A stretch of DNA of 64,000 nucleotides from Melioribacteraceae bacterium (GTDB lineage: Bacteria > Bacteroidota > Ignavibacteria > Ignavibacteriales > Melioribacteraceae). Below are positions 55,801 to 63,798 of this stretch, in pieces; within the stretch, counting starts at the first letter, position 1; each line of letters opens with the position of its first letter. The stretch is taken from positions 1,273,511 through 1,337,510 of the forward strand of contig CP129490.1 in the NCBI GenBank assembly GCA_030584085.1. The letters are read 5' to 3'. The position numbers were made by a program, and so were the translations under genes. Below the pieces are notes generated by a model. The model had not been told where the DNA came from. It did not search any database and saw nothing but the letters and a program-made list of their open reading frames with translations.

Positions 55801-55983
55801 TATAATTTATTAGGACAGAAAGTCGCAACATTACTGGATGGTAATGAGAATGCGGGTTACCATAAATTAGAATTTAATGCTAAAAATCTTGCTTCCGGTA
55901 TTTATTTTTACACAATAAAAGCAAATTCTATTGAAGGTGATAATGAATTTAGAGATGTTAAGAAGTTTATGTTAATGAAATAA
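52822..55983 (+). CDS. Large T9SS-exported protein: helical toroid, Fn3-like domains and type A sorting domain
   Basis: A 1053-residue surface or secreted protein. The start at ATG 52822 is set by SD AAGGAG and a signal peptide (ending NLSFAQ); the frame is open upstream to a TTG inside the previous gene. Residues ~20-380 look like an alpha-alpha toroid related to the previous gene product (ITGLALQAFLAHG, WRYNRSYFGQTSGDMSANQWV, GRPMETALAVLSLQ). A beta domain follows (~385-640), then Ig/Fn3-like domains (~645-950; FTWSGDE, HPLQWSTI, DLSWVDNSNGENGFIIYR). The final ~90 residues form a T9SS type A sorting domain (NYPNPFNPSTTIRFALP, LASGIYFYTIKA). The SprA translocon in this window would export it. 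Confidence 0.85.
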   Translation: MKHTFHLLTISFLLVFNLSFAQYTSDEMIERGLEYLANSQTVLKSPGIASFSEMGSQLKSGPKSNSIMLAGGGYWTNTGITGLALQAFLAHGHGLDDPTYGTVVRNAVDYILSAQNRTVGNYEMGAIGHGFEVGYETAICMGALSSVLKLGVTNDSLRTEILNALDLALIYYTQDIDSSGWDYVSWRYNRSYFGQTSGDMSANQWVYLALFDTDYEGKDIWQKIYNYINDFSVQTETTAYLGYTPYSPGTWSRGNSMAAIWGLILADGFGITDAGVLVNKFYNWLELNSLSEIIDPASIGNHVYSGGGYHYYLYEFAKAMALGGRIQFLGSDWYTELETELSSRAIEPTPGQLYWDGSGGQGRPMETALAVLSLQSGTVPPGTKFTVGAFIRPTDADTSGVKQYNSVTADFEYQISIYDALGNFAGQDENGDWITTIPNSSWTSTTSPIEFEVNLTSAATFNIEVANTGDESIDFDLHYAAYQGGSTTPSSEKDYAGSIAPNESVGSTANINAIGGLSIFSTTPTALPVMQLSQTLWYVDPAENDSTYTLDLGIAEVGDSAALNSITVFASDLVDEYGNIIPKANYSITPTSIAKIDQGTSDTVSVSLTIPDSTSLDLSSVGLLKGTVTIQSSKSTKAIQVRVGRVFPSVALISPPNNASNVSTDIDFTWSGDEVLLATDPGGKGQNRVQAVSKYWFQLVTDTGTMDGLVQDSTLVDSSYSVNGLTSQQTYFWRVAGKNHFGWGAFSSWFSFTTVQSGALAAPLLISPENNSVDIILPHPLQWSTINNSDLYQLIIADDANFNTVLYNNLNIREGSYLILKTNTPDGKKMYWKVRAGTDAGATGPYSLTWNFTTYLPFPSDLVASSSQSDVAVDLSWVDNSNGENGFIIYRAVGFDVSNDQLFSAIDTVGANQTIYTDSEVMENTPYTYKITALTDDVESDESNISSASTITGLKEEGLPTEYTLYQNYPNPFNPSTTIRFALPFASSVRLEVYNLLGQKVATLLDGNENAGYHKLEFNAKNLASGIYFYTIKANSIEGDNEFRDVKKFMLMK

Positions 55984-56014
55984 AAAAATGCCCATCTGTA
56001 AATGGGCATTTTTT
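55983..56014 (+). terminator. Rho-independent terminator after the T9SS cargo gene
   Basis: A 13-bp stem (AAAAAATGCCCAT with ATGGGCATTTTTT) and a 6-base loop at the stop codon of the + strand gene. The A- and T-rich flanks make it able to work in both directions. Confidence 0.88.
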
Positions 56015-56029
56015 AAATAATTATTATTA

Positions 56030-56070
56030 TACCCGACTGGCAAATTTTCAGTCGGGTATTTTTATTTTTT
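56030..56070. terminator. Second hairpin terminator between convergent genes
   Basis: TACCCGACTG (56030-56039) pairs with CAGTCGGGTA (56049-56058), followed by TTTTTATTTTTT on the + strand. It lies just beyond the htpG stop, so it may also end htpG transcription, although the minus-strand U-tract is weaker. Confidence 0.75.
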
Positions 56071-57966
56071 CCCCAAATACCAATCACTAGATTTTTCTAA
56101 GAGCTCGTTTATTCTTTTTACTAATTTATGCGGATCATTTAGATTACCTTCTAACAATAAAGCGGATTCAAATAATTGTTCAGTCGCATTTGTTATTAAG
56201 GAATCGTTTGAATCTTTTTTGAATACTTCCAAGAGATTACGAATTAGTTTATTATCGCGATTAATCTCGAGGATTTTCTTTTGGTCTGCCATACCGGGGT
56301 TTGTCATTTTCAAAATTTTCTGCATAGAAGCAGTCATTGCATCACCTTCGCTAGCTAAACAACTTGCGCTTCCACTTAATCTCTTCGATTCTCTTACATC
56401 AACAACTCGATCACCAAGGACTTCCTTCATTTTTGAAAGAAGACTGCTGAAATGTTTTTCATCATCTTTTTCAAGTTTTTCAAAATCAGTTTTCTTTTCT
56501 TCAACACTCTCGAGTTTTTCAATCTTCTTGAGATCCGCATTTTCAACGGATTCAATTTCAAAATCTTTGTATTTATGCAGCGAGTTAATTACAAACTCAT
56601 CTACCGGATCGAGTAGGTAAAGGACTTCAATTCCTTTTGATCGGAAAATTTCTAGGTGTGGATCGAGTTCGATTGAATCTCGTGAAGAACCGGCTGCATA
56701 GTAAATTGTTTTCTGATCTTCTTTCATTCTTGAACTGTATTCAGCGAAAGATGTTAATCCATCTTTGTTTTCGATACTTGAAGAATTGAATCTTAGTAAA
56801 TCCATATACTTTTCTTGATTTGAATAATCTGAATAACCAAGTTTGAAAATTCTTCCGTGTTCTTTCCAGAATTTCGCATATTCATCAGGATTATTTTTTG
56901 CTTTGTCGGCTAAGTAATTTAATACTTGTAAAGTAACGCTGCTTGAAATTTTACTAAAGACAATATTTTCTTGCAAAGTTTCGCGCGAGATATTTAACGG
57001 CAGATCTTCCGAATCAACGACACCTTTTACAAATCCCAAATATTCAGGTAATAGATCTTTATTCTTATGTTGAATTAAAACTCGTTTAACATAAAGATCT
57101 AATCCATAATCATCTTTATGCATCCAAAAGAATTCATTGTGCTTAGAAGGAATAAACAACAAGGCATTAAATTGAATCGGTGCATCGACCGATTTATGTA
57201 TAATGTCCATCGGCGGTTCAGAATCATAGGTCAAGAATTTATAAAATTCATCGTATTGTTCCTTCTTTACCGAACTTTTCGGTTCACGCCAAATTGCAGA
57301 AATTGTATTTACTTTATCTTTACCGATAAAGATTGGGAAAGTAATAAAGTTAGAATGACGTTTTATTGTGCTTTCTAATCTATATTTTTCTGTAAATTCT
57401 TTTGCATCTTCTCTTAACTTAATTTTGATCTCGGTGCCACGCTTTAAGTTACCGTCAAGTTCTTGAACCGTGTAACTTCCTAAGCCGTCGGATTTCCAAT
57501 AAATCGGTTTTGCATCCTTCCGATATGAACGAGATTTGATTTCAACTTCTTCAGCAACCATAAATACAGAATAAAAACCGACACCAAACTTTCCGATTAT
57601 ATTATTTGCTTGATCTTTACTTTCCATTAGTGTCTTAATAAATTCAGCAGATCCGGATTTTGCTATCGTCCCGATGTTTTCAACTATTTCATCTTGTGTC
57701 ATTCCAATTCCCGTATCGGAAATAGTTAATGTGTTCTTCTTTTCATCGAAATCAATTTTTATCTCAAGGGGTAAATCGTTATCGAGAATTTCATCACCTT
57801 TTGTAGATTTGAATCTTAGCTTATCCAAAGCATCAGAAGCGTTTGAGATAAGTTCGCGTAAGAAAATTTCACGAGATGTATAAAGAGAATGAACTAAAAT
57901 ATTCAACAATTGTTTTACTTCGGCCTTAAATTCAAATGTCTTTGTTTCGGTTTGTGTACTGCTCAT
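56062..57966 (-). CDS. htpG: Molecular chaperone HtpG (Hsp90)
   Basis: A 634-residue bacterial Hsp90. The N-terminal GHKL ATPase has ELISNASDALDKLRF (ATP-binding Asn), DTGIGMTQDE, GKFGVGFYSVFMVA and GTEIKIKL. The middle domain includes YVKRVLI and LPLNISRETLQ with the catalytic Arg, and a C-terminal dimerisation domain follows. Length is normal. It is the last gene of a minus-strand heat-shock cluster, 36 bases after the dnaJ-like gene; the SD GGAGGAAAG precedes the ATG. Control with the hsp20 genes is likely. Confidence 0.97.
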   Translation of the reverse strand: MSSTQTETKTFEFKAEVKQLLNILVHSLYTSREIFLRELISNASDALDKLRFKSTKGDEILDNDLPLEIKIDFDEKKNTLTISDTGIGMTQDEIVENIGTIAKSGSAEFIKTLMESKDQANNIIGKFGVGFYSVFMVAEEVEIKSRSYRKDAKPIYWKSDGLGSYTVQELDGNLKRGTEIKIKLREDAKEFTEKYRLESTIKRHSNFITFPIFIGKDKVNTISAIWREPKSSVKKEQYDEFYKFLTYDSEPPMDIIHKSVDAPIQFNALLFIPSKHNEFFWMHKDDYGLDLYVKRVLIQHKNKDLLPEYLGFVKGVVDSEDLPLNISRETLQENIVFSKISSSVTLQVLNYLADKAKNNPDEYAKFWKEHGRIFKLGYSDYSNQEKYMDLLRFNSSSIENKDGLTSFAEYSSRMKEDQKTIYYAAGSSRDSIELDPHLEIFRSKGIEVLYLLDPVDEFVINSLHKYKDFEIESVENADLKKIEKLESVEEKKTDFEKLEKDDEKHFSSLLSKMKEVLGDRVVDVRESKRLSGSASCLASEGDAMTASMQKILKMTNPGMADQKKILEINRDNKLIRNLLEVFKKDSNDSLITNATEQLFESALLLEGNLNDPHKLVKRINELLEKSSDWYLGKK

Positions 57967-58002
57967 CTTTCCTCCATAAATGAAAAATATAGTGCAAAGT
58001 TT

Positions 58003-58935
58003 TTATGTTCTGCTTAGAAAATCAAACTTGTTTATTTTCTCTTTTTCTGATTTAGATAAATTTTTTGGAACACTTATGTTTAAACGAATATATAAATCAC
58101 CTCTGTCGCCTGAAGAGTTTATCATTCCATGACCCGGGACCCTAAGTAATTTTCCGCTATCACTTCCTTCTTTAATTTTTATGTTTATTTTCTTACCATC
58201 GATTGTAGTAATAGTTTTTTCCCCGCCTAAGATAGCAGTTTTTATATCAACATTTATATTTTGATAAAGATCATCGCCGTCTCTTTCATAAATTTCATCC
58301 TCCTGAATTTTTAGTGTGATGTATAGATCTCCGGACTGTGAACCAAAATTACCATTTTGACCTTGTCCGCGTAAACGCAATTTTTTACCGTCATGAGTTC
58401 CTTTGGGAATTTTGATTTTAATTTTTTTGCCGTTGACAATAATTTGTTTTTCTGATCCGTTGAACGCATCGTATAATGAAATGGGAAGTTCAGCTGTTAC
58501 ATCTGCACCTTTATGAGAAGAAGTTCTTTGTCTTGATCTCTGATCGAATGATGAATCGAAACTACCGCCAAAAAAATTTGTAAAGAAATCCGAAAATCCA
58601 CCCAGATTTTTAAATACATCTTCAAAATCACCATGAAATTGATAAGACCTTCCACCTTGATTGCCAAATCCCGCGAAAGGATTTCCTTGATTAAAACCTG
58701 CTCTTTCGTATTGTTTCCAATTAGAACCAAGTGTGTCATATTTTTTTCTTTTTTCGGGATCGCTAAGGACTTCATGTGCTTCTGTGACTTCTTTAAATTT
58801 TTCTTCGGCAACTTTATTATCCGGATTTCTATCCGGGTGATATTTTAACGCCAGCTTACGATAAGCTTTTTTTATATCATCTTGAGAAGCATTTTTATCA
58901 ACACCTAGTATTTTATAATAATCTTTGAAGTCCAT
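58003..58935 (-). CDS. DnaJ-class co-chaperone without zinc finger (CbpA-like)
   Basis: A Hsp40 co-chaperone of about 310 residues. The J-domain (1-70) has the HPD motif in [10 protein letters not shown]. It is followed by a Gly/Phe-rich stretch ([20 protein letters not shown]) and two DnaJ C-terminal beta domains (~135-305; [38 protein letters not shown]). The four CxxCxGxG zinc motifs of DnaJ are absent, so it is CbpA type. Of three possible starts (GTG 58944, ATG 58941, ATG 58935), ATG 58935 has the best SD spacing (AGG, 8 bases). It should stimulate DnaK, which is 22 kb away. Confidence 0.88.
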   Translation of the reverse strand: MDFKDYYKILGVDKNASQDDIKKAYRKLALKYHPDRNPDNKVAEEKFKEVTEAHEVLSDPEKRKKYDTLGSNWKQYERAGFNQGNPFAGFGNQGGRSYQFHGDFEDVFKNLGGFSDFFTNFFGGSFDSSFDQRSRQRTSSHKGADVTAELPISLYDAFNGSEKQIIVNGKKIKIKIPKGTHDGKKLRLRGQGQNGNFGSQSGDLYITLKIQEDEIYERDGDDLYQNINVDIKTAILGGEKTITTIDGKKINIKIKEGSDSGKLLRVPGHGMINSSGDRGDLYIRLNISVPKNLSKSEKEKINKFDFLSRT

Positions 58936-58953
58936 ACTCATCACCTAATAAAG

Positions 58954-58979
58954 TAAGAAGCCGCGTTTGCGGCTTCTTA
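58954..58979 (-). other. Intercistronic stem-loop between hsp20 and the dnaJ-like gene
   Basis: An 11-bp perfect stem (TAAGAAGCCGC with GCGGCTTCTTA) and a 4-base loop lie 19 bases before the dnaJ-like start. On the minus strand it is followed by CTTTATTA, not a full U-tract. It could be a leaky terminator or an mRNA-stabilising hairpin that sets the ratio of Hsp20 to DnaJ. Confidence 0.55.
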
Positions 58980-59001
58980 GGTAAAAGAAACAATATTATG
59001 A

Positions 59002-59457
59002 TTAATTTACTTTGATATCAATCTCTCTCGGTTTTGCTTCTTCGGCTTTTGGAATTGTGACAGATAAAGTACCGTCTTTGAATTTAGCTTCGATCTTATC
59101 TTCAACTATTTTTTCCGGAAGCATAAATTCACGGTAGTATCTGCCGTAAGCTCTCTCAATTCTGTGAAACTTAGATGATTTATCTTCACTTTCTTGCTTC
59201 CTTTCACCGCTAACAATTAGACTTCCATTCTTGTATGAAATCTTTACATCTTTCTTTTCTACTCCGGGAATATCCATACTTACAACATACTTATCATTGT
59301 CTTCGGAAATATCAGTTAGCGGTGACCAGACAGCATTTTCAAAATCATCACCGTTTTCACGCAAACCGAATCTACCACCGAATGAGTTAAACAATTTGCT
59401 GAATTCTCTTTCGAGATTCATTAATTCTCTTGTTGGGTTCCATCTTACTAGTGCCAT
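59002..59457 (-). CDS. Small heat-shock protein Hsp20 (first of three from the right end of the cluster's 3' side)
   Basis: A 151-residue alpha-crystallin-domain holdase. Residues ~45-135 form the domain: WSPLTDISEDNDKYVVSMDIPGVEKKDVKISY, SLIVSGERK, and the final strand pattern AKFKDGTLSVTIPKAEE. The N-terminus (MALVRWNPTRELMNLEREFSKLFNSFGG) is typical of class A sHsps. The SD AAGGAGGTG is strong. It lies 36 bases from the neighbouring sHsp gene and carries the cluster's best conserved sequence, so it is likely the main sHsp. Confidence 0.95.
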   Translation of the reverse strand: MALVRWNPTRELMNLEREFSKLFNSFGGRFGLRENGDDFENAVWSPLTDISEDNDKYVVSMDIPGVEKKDVKISYKNGSLIVSGERKQESEDKSSKFHRIERAYGRYYREFMLPEKIVEDKIEAKFKDGTLSVTIPKAEEAKPREIDIKVN

Positions 59458-59493
59458 AATACACCTCCTTTTTAATAATTCAAAAAAGAAGAA

Positions 59494-59886
59494 TTAGTTA
59501 ATTTCTATAGTTCTTGGTTTAATTCTATCGTGCTTAGGTAGCTTTACCGCAAGCACACCATTTTCAAATTTTGCTTCTATTTTATGATTATCTATTGAAT
59601 CAGATATTTTGAATTTTCTGTAATAATTACCAACCGCGTATTCATTCAAAATATATTTACGATTTACAACTTCATTATAATTTATTCTGCCCATTATAAC
59701 TAAGCTACCGTCTTCAAGTTTAATTTTTATGTTTTCTCTTTGAACATCCGGCATAAAAGCGGTTAGATGAAATTCATCTTCGGTTTCATAAATATTAATC
59801 ATTGGCGCAATCCAAGATTCTCTTTCTAATGCTTCATCCCAAGATGAATTATTATCGACTTTTACCAATTCTTTTGTATCTGTCAT
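59494..59886 (-). CDS. Divergent small heat-shock protein Hsp20
   Basis: A 130-residue alpha-crystallin-domain protein with a shorter, Trp-rich N-terminus (SSWDEALERESWIAPMINIYE) instead of the usual RWxP start. The domain core is visible: DEFHLTAFMPDVQRENIKI, DGSLVIMGRIN, and the end strand AKFENGVLAVKLPK. The phrase PDVQRENI replaces the common PGVxKEDI. It is therefore a diverged paralogue that may form mixed oligomers with its neighbours. It lies 15 bases after the third sHsp gene. Confidence 0.88.
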   Translation of the reverse strand: MTDTKELVKVDNNSSWDEALERESWIAPMINIYETEDEFHLTAFMPDVQRENIKIKLEDGSLVIMGRINYNEVVNRKYILNEYAVGNYYRKFKISDSIDNHKIEAKFENGVLAVKLPKHDRIKPRTIEIN

Positions 59887-59901
59887 TTTAGTTTCTCCTA
59901 T

Positions 59902-60330
59902 TTATTTTAGTTCAATTGTTTTTTCATTGATATTTTTTACATCAAATTTTTGTAGAGAAATTTGCAGAACTCCATTCTCAAACTTTGCATTGACTTTATC
60001 CGGATCAACATCTACCGGTAATGTGAAACTTCTTTTAAAGGTTCCAAAACTTCTTTCTTGTCTAAATGATTTTACAAGATCTTTAATCTCTCTAGATTTT
60101 TTAGAACCTTGCAATGTTAAAATATTGTCTTCAAGAGTTAATTTTATATTTTCCTTCTCAACTCCGGGTAGTTCGACTTCAACATTCAGTAATTCTTCCG
60201 TTTCGTAAATATCAACTTTTGGTAAACCTGTGTTCTGATTGAGGCTCGAAACTGTATCATTGAAATACTTCTCAATCTGGTTAGAAAGTCTGTCAAAATC
60301 TCTCAACGGTTCGAATCTAATAAGTGTCAT
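59902..60330 (-). CDS. Small heat-shock protein Hsp20, first gene of the heat-shock cluster
   Basis: A 142-residue sHsp, the promoter-proximal gene of the cluster. N-terminus TLIRFEPLRDFDRLSNQIEKYF is typical. The alpha-crystallin domain runs from PKVDIYETEELLNVEVELPG to VNAKFENGVLQISLQKFD and includes ILTLQGSKKSREI. SD AAAAGGAG precedes the ATG. The order hsp20-hsp20-hsp20-dnaJ-htpG on one strand, with short gaps, suggests joint stress control. A sigma-54-like element lies 30 bases upstream. Confidence 0.95.
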   Translation of the reverse strand: MTLIRFEPLRDFDRLSNQIEKYFNDTVSSLNQNTGLPKVDIYETEELLNVEVELPGVEKENIKLTLEDNILTLQGSKKSREIKDLVKSFRQERSFGTFKRSFTLPVDVDPDKVNAKFENGVLQISLQKFDVKNINEKTIELK

Positions 60331-60359
60331 TTTTTTCTCCTTTTGTTTGCTAATTATTA

Positions 60360-60375
60360 AATAACTTTTGTGCCA
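60360..60375 (-). promoter_or_regulatory. Weak sigma-54-like element upstream of the hsp20 cluster
   Basis: On the minus strand TGGCACAAAAGTTATT matches the -24 half (TGGCAC) and the TT of the -12 half, but the usual GC at -12 is AT. It lies 30 bases before the first hsp20 ATG, the right place for a promoter. The missing GC makes true sigma-54 use doubtful. Confidence 0.25.
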
Positions 60376-60604
60376 TTAATGTGAAAAACGCATAAGTAAT
60401 TATAAAATAAAGACTTATAGACGGATTCATCAATTCATTCAGAATTGTTATTATGACTTATAAAATGTTATATAGACATACTTATGACATAAAAGCAAAT
60501 AGGAGCGACATTAAGGCAGTATAATATTGATATGTATAAATAATGAAATGGAAGTAAAATTATATCAATTTGACTATCTTTAAAAACAAATTTTTGAGGA
60601 AAAA

Positions 60605-61657
60605 ATGGAATTATTTGTTCTTATTATGGCAGGCGGTGTTGGCTCTAGATTCTGGCCAAGAAGCAGAAAATCAAAACCAAAACAACTCTTGAATATCTTC
60701 GGTCAAAATAGCATGATCAGAGAAACTTATAGAAGGGTGAGCAACCTAGTTCCACCGGGGAATGTTTACGTTATAACAAATAAAGTTCAAGCACAGTTAA
60801 TAACTGCGGAATTGCCCGAACTTCCAAAAAGAAATATTATTGCTGAACCTGTTGGCAAAAATACTGCTCCATGTGTTGCAGTTTCTGCTAAAACCATATT
60901 AAATCGTTCAGAAGAATCAGTTATCATTACACTTCCGGCTGATCACTTAATTGAGAATGAGAAAGAGTTCGAAAAGAAATTATTAGAAGCTGCTAAGTTT
61001 GCTTATCAATCGAAAGGACTTGTTACATTTGGCATAACTCCAACACGACCCGAAACCGGCTATGGATATATTCACTTCAATAAAAATAGCTCTGAAAATA
61101 TTTTCAAAGTAAAAGAGTTTGTTGAAAAACCAAATTTAGAAACTGCAAAAAAATATCTTATAGCTGGAGATTATCTTTGGAATTCGGGAATGTTTATTTG
61201 GCGAAGCGATGTTATTTTGGATGAAATTAAAAAATACTTGCCTGAAGTTTACTCACTTGTCGCTAAAATTAATGATACTGATTACGATAATATAATTGAA
61301 GAAATCTATCCAAAGTTCAAAAGTGTGTCTATTGACTACGGGATTATGGAAAAATCCGAGATGGTGTATGTGATGGAAGGTGAAATAGGTTGGAGCGATG
61401 TTGGTAGTTGGGAAAGTGTTTATGAACTTAGTAAAAAAGATGAAAATGGCAATGCATTAATTGGCGATGTTTTTACTATTGATACAAAAAATAGTTACGT
61501 CTATTCTGAAAATAACTTTACGGCTTTAGTTGGAGTACATGATTTGGTCGTGATAAATCTTGGTGATTCACTTCTTGTTTGTGATCGTGCAAAAGCTCAG
61601 GCAGTAAAAAATGTTGTGGATGAACTGACCAAAAATGATAGAAATGATTTATTGTAG
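60605..61657 (+). CDS. manC: Mannose-1-phosphate guanylyltransferase
   Basis: A 350-residue nucleotidyltransferase that makes GDP-mannose from mannose 1-phosphate and GTP, for surface polysaccharides or glycoproteins. The signature is MAGGVGSRFWPRSRKSKPKQ (residues 8-27). Next come GKNTAPCVA, the metal/sugar motif LPADHLI, the base of the sugar site TGYGYIHF and FVEKPNLETA. The C-terminal isomerase (cupin) half of bifunctional AlgA/ManC proteins is absent, so it is the short, monofunctional form. Divergent from the heat-shock cluster. SD GAGGAAA precedes the ATG. Confidence 0.9.
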   Translation: MELFVLIMAGGVGSRFWPRSRKSKPKQLLNIFGQNSMIRETYRRVSNLVPPGNVYVITNKVQAQLITAELPELPKRNIIAEPVGKNTAPCVAVSAKTILNRSEESVIITLPADHLIENEKEFEKKLLEAAKFAYQSKGLVTFGITPTRPETGYGYIHFNKNSSENIFKVKEFVEKPNLETAKKYLIAGDYLWNSGMFIWRSDVILDEIKKYLPEVYSLVAKINDTDYDNIIEEIYPKFKSVSIDYGIMEKSEMVYVMEGEIGWSDVGSWESVYELSKKDENGNALIGDVFTIDTKNSYVYSENNFTALVGVHDLVVINLGDSLLVCDRAKAQAVKNVVDELTKNDRNDLL

Positions 61658-61726
61658 TATATTTAATGACAGACCTAATCAAATAATGAGTAATTGTTCT
61701 ATATTCGAATATAAGTCGGATTTCCA

Positions 61727-63778
61727 ATGATCATTCTTGTATTGATTTCCATTAGTGCGGCTTTATTGTCGAGAACTCTAAATGTACTCACCTTTTATAT
61801 TTTTGAAAAACTGCCACTGTTGTTAGTCTCCAGTACCTACAATTATGCATTATTCATAATAATGTTATTGCTTGCTTCCCTTGTAATTTATTTATTGATA
61901 ATAAATAAAAAACTGAAAGTGACAGCAAAAAATGAAAACCTCGAATTAAAAAGAAGTGAGGAACGATTTAAAAAATTAACCAACCTCACCTTTGAAGGTA
62001 TTGTAATCCATAGAAACGGATTTTTTATCGACTGCAATGATTCGTTTCTCAAAATAATTGGTTATGAAAGAGAAGAGCTGATTAATACAAATATTGTTGA
62101 GAAATGCATTCATAAAGACAACATCAAAACAGTAGTAGAGAAAGTCAAAAATAAGGACATCAAACCATATGAAGTAAGAGGAAAAAGAAAAAATCAAGAA
62201 ATATTTCCGGTAGAGATTGAATCACGTGAAGTGATTCTTGATGGCGAACAAGTAAGAGTAGCCGCGATTAGGGACTTAACGGAGATTAAAAAACAGAAAG
62301 AAATTATTGAAAGGGAAGAATGGCTTTTATCTACAATGATGCAAAATATTCCAGACTCCATTTATTTTAAAGATCTTGAAAGCAAATTTATAAGAGTAAA
62401 TAGAAGTACATACAGTAAGTTCAATGTAGAATCCGCCGATGAATTAATAGGCAAAAGTGATTTTGATATTTTTGATGAAGAACATGCTCTACCCGCGTAT
62501 AAGGACGAACAAAAAATAATCAATACCGGAATCCCGATAATTAATAAAATTGAAAAAGAATCTTGGAAAGACGGTAAAATTGGATGGGTTTCGACCACAA
62601 AGCTCCCACTTTATGATAAGAACGGAAAAATTGTAGGTACTTTTGGCATTACTCGTGATATTTCGGAGCTTAAAAATGCACAAGAAAATTTAATCGCAGA
62701 GAAAGAAAAGTTCGAGCAGTTACTGAGATTAGTGCCTAGTGCAGTATTTACTATTGATACAGAACAAAGAGTTACAAGCTGGAATTTTATGGCTGAAAAA
62801 TTAACAGGTTTTTCAGCATCAGAAATGATAGGTAAAAAATGTACTGATTGGGCAATAAGTCCATGCGGACAGGCTTGTGGCTTATTCAATTCTGATATTC
62901 CTAAACCAATTACCGATGTTGAATGTATGTTGAAACATAAAAGCGGTAAAACAATTACAGTCTCAAAAAATGTGGATGAGATAAAAGATGCCAATGGAAT
63001 TATTATTGGCGGAATCGAAAGCTTTGTAGATATAAGTGAACGCAAGGAATATGAAACTCAAATTAAAAAAATAAACAAAGAACTTGCCGAAACAAATAAA
63101 AGTAAAGATCGATTCTTCTCGATCATTGCACATGATTTAAGAAATCCGTTTATAACGCTGTTAGGTTTTTCTGAAATGCTGATCGAAGATTATAATGAGT
63201 TTACCGATGAAGAAAAGATAAATTATTTAAAAGAAATGGAAAAGACTGCGAAGTCATCCTATCAACTATTAGAAAATCTACTTCAATGGTCAAGATCACA
63301 AACGGGTACGATAAAATTTACGCCCCAGGAATTAAATTTTGTAGATATACTTAAAGAAAATTTTTCATTACTCGAAAAATCAGCAGAAATGAAAAACATT
63401 AAATTGGAATCCAAATTATCTACCGCTGAATTTATTATGGCAGATTATGATATGGTTACTACGGTTTCAAGAAATTTACTGACCAATGCTATCAAATTTA
63501 CTCCTTCAGGCGGTTCCATCATAGTTGGTTCAACAAACAGAGATGGTATGATTGAGTTTTATATAAAGGATACCGGAGTTGGTATAAGTCCGGAAAGAGT
63601 TGAAAGCATTTTTAGAATTGATCAAACATCATCAACCGTTGGCACAGACGGTGAGAAAGGGTCCGGACTTGGATTGGTACTCTCAAATGAATTTATTCTA
63701 AAACATGGTGGAGAAATTTGGGTTGAAAGTGAAATAGGAAAGGGAACAACTTTCTTCTTTACTCTTCCAAAATCATAA
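61727..63778 (+). CDS. Membrane-bound PAS-domain sensor histidine kinase
   Basis: A 683-residue hybrid of sensor domains and kinase. Two membrane helices (about 1-25 and 40-60) precede three PAS domains (~75-185, ~195-315, ~325-440). The third has four cysteines spaced C-x7-C-x3-C-x15-C (KCTDWAISPCGQACGLF...VEC), which could bind a metal or sense redox state. The HisKA domain has His469 in SIIAHDLRNP. The HATPase has N-box NLLTNAIKFTPSGG, DTGVGISPERVESIF and GEKGSGLGLVLS. No receiver domain or adjacent response regulator is seen, so it is an orphan kinase. Confidence 0.9.
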   Translation: MIILVLISISAALLSRTLNVLTFYIFEKLPLLLVSSTYNYALFIIMLLLASLVIYLLIINKKLKVTAKNENLELKRSEERFKKLTNLTFEGIVIHRNGFFIDCNDSFLKIIGYEREELINTNIVEKCIHKDNIKTVVEKVKNKDIKPYEVRGKRKNQEIFPVEIESREVILDGEQVRVAAIRDLTEIKKQKEIIEREEWLLSTMMQNIPDSIYFKDLESKFIRVNRSTYSKFNVESADELIGKSDFDIFDEEHALPAYKDEQKIINTGIPIINKIEKESWKDGKIGWVSTTKLPLYDKNGKIVGTFGITRDISELKNAQENLIAEKEKFEQLLRLVPSAVFTIDTEQRVTSWNFMAEKLTGFSASEMIGKKCTDWAISPCGQACGLFNSDIPKPITDVECMLKHKSGKTITVSKNVDEIKDANGIIIGGIESFVDISERKEYETQIKKINKELAETNKSKDRFFSIIAHDLRNPFITLLGFSEMLIEDYNEFTDEEKINYLKEMEKTAKSSYQLLENLLQWSRSQTGTIKFTPQELNFVDILKENFSLLEKSAEMKNIKLESKLSTAEFIMADYDMVTTVSRNLLTNAIKFTPSGGSIIVGSTNRDGMIEFYIKDTGVGISPERVESIFRIDQTSSTVGTDGEKGSGLGLVLSNEFILKHGGEIWVESEIGKGTTFFFTLPKS

Positions 63779-63798
63779 TTAATTTTTGGAGATAAACT

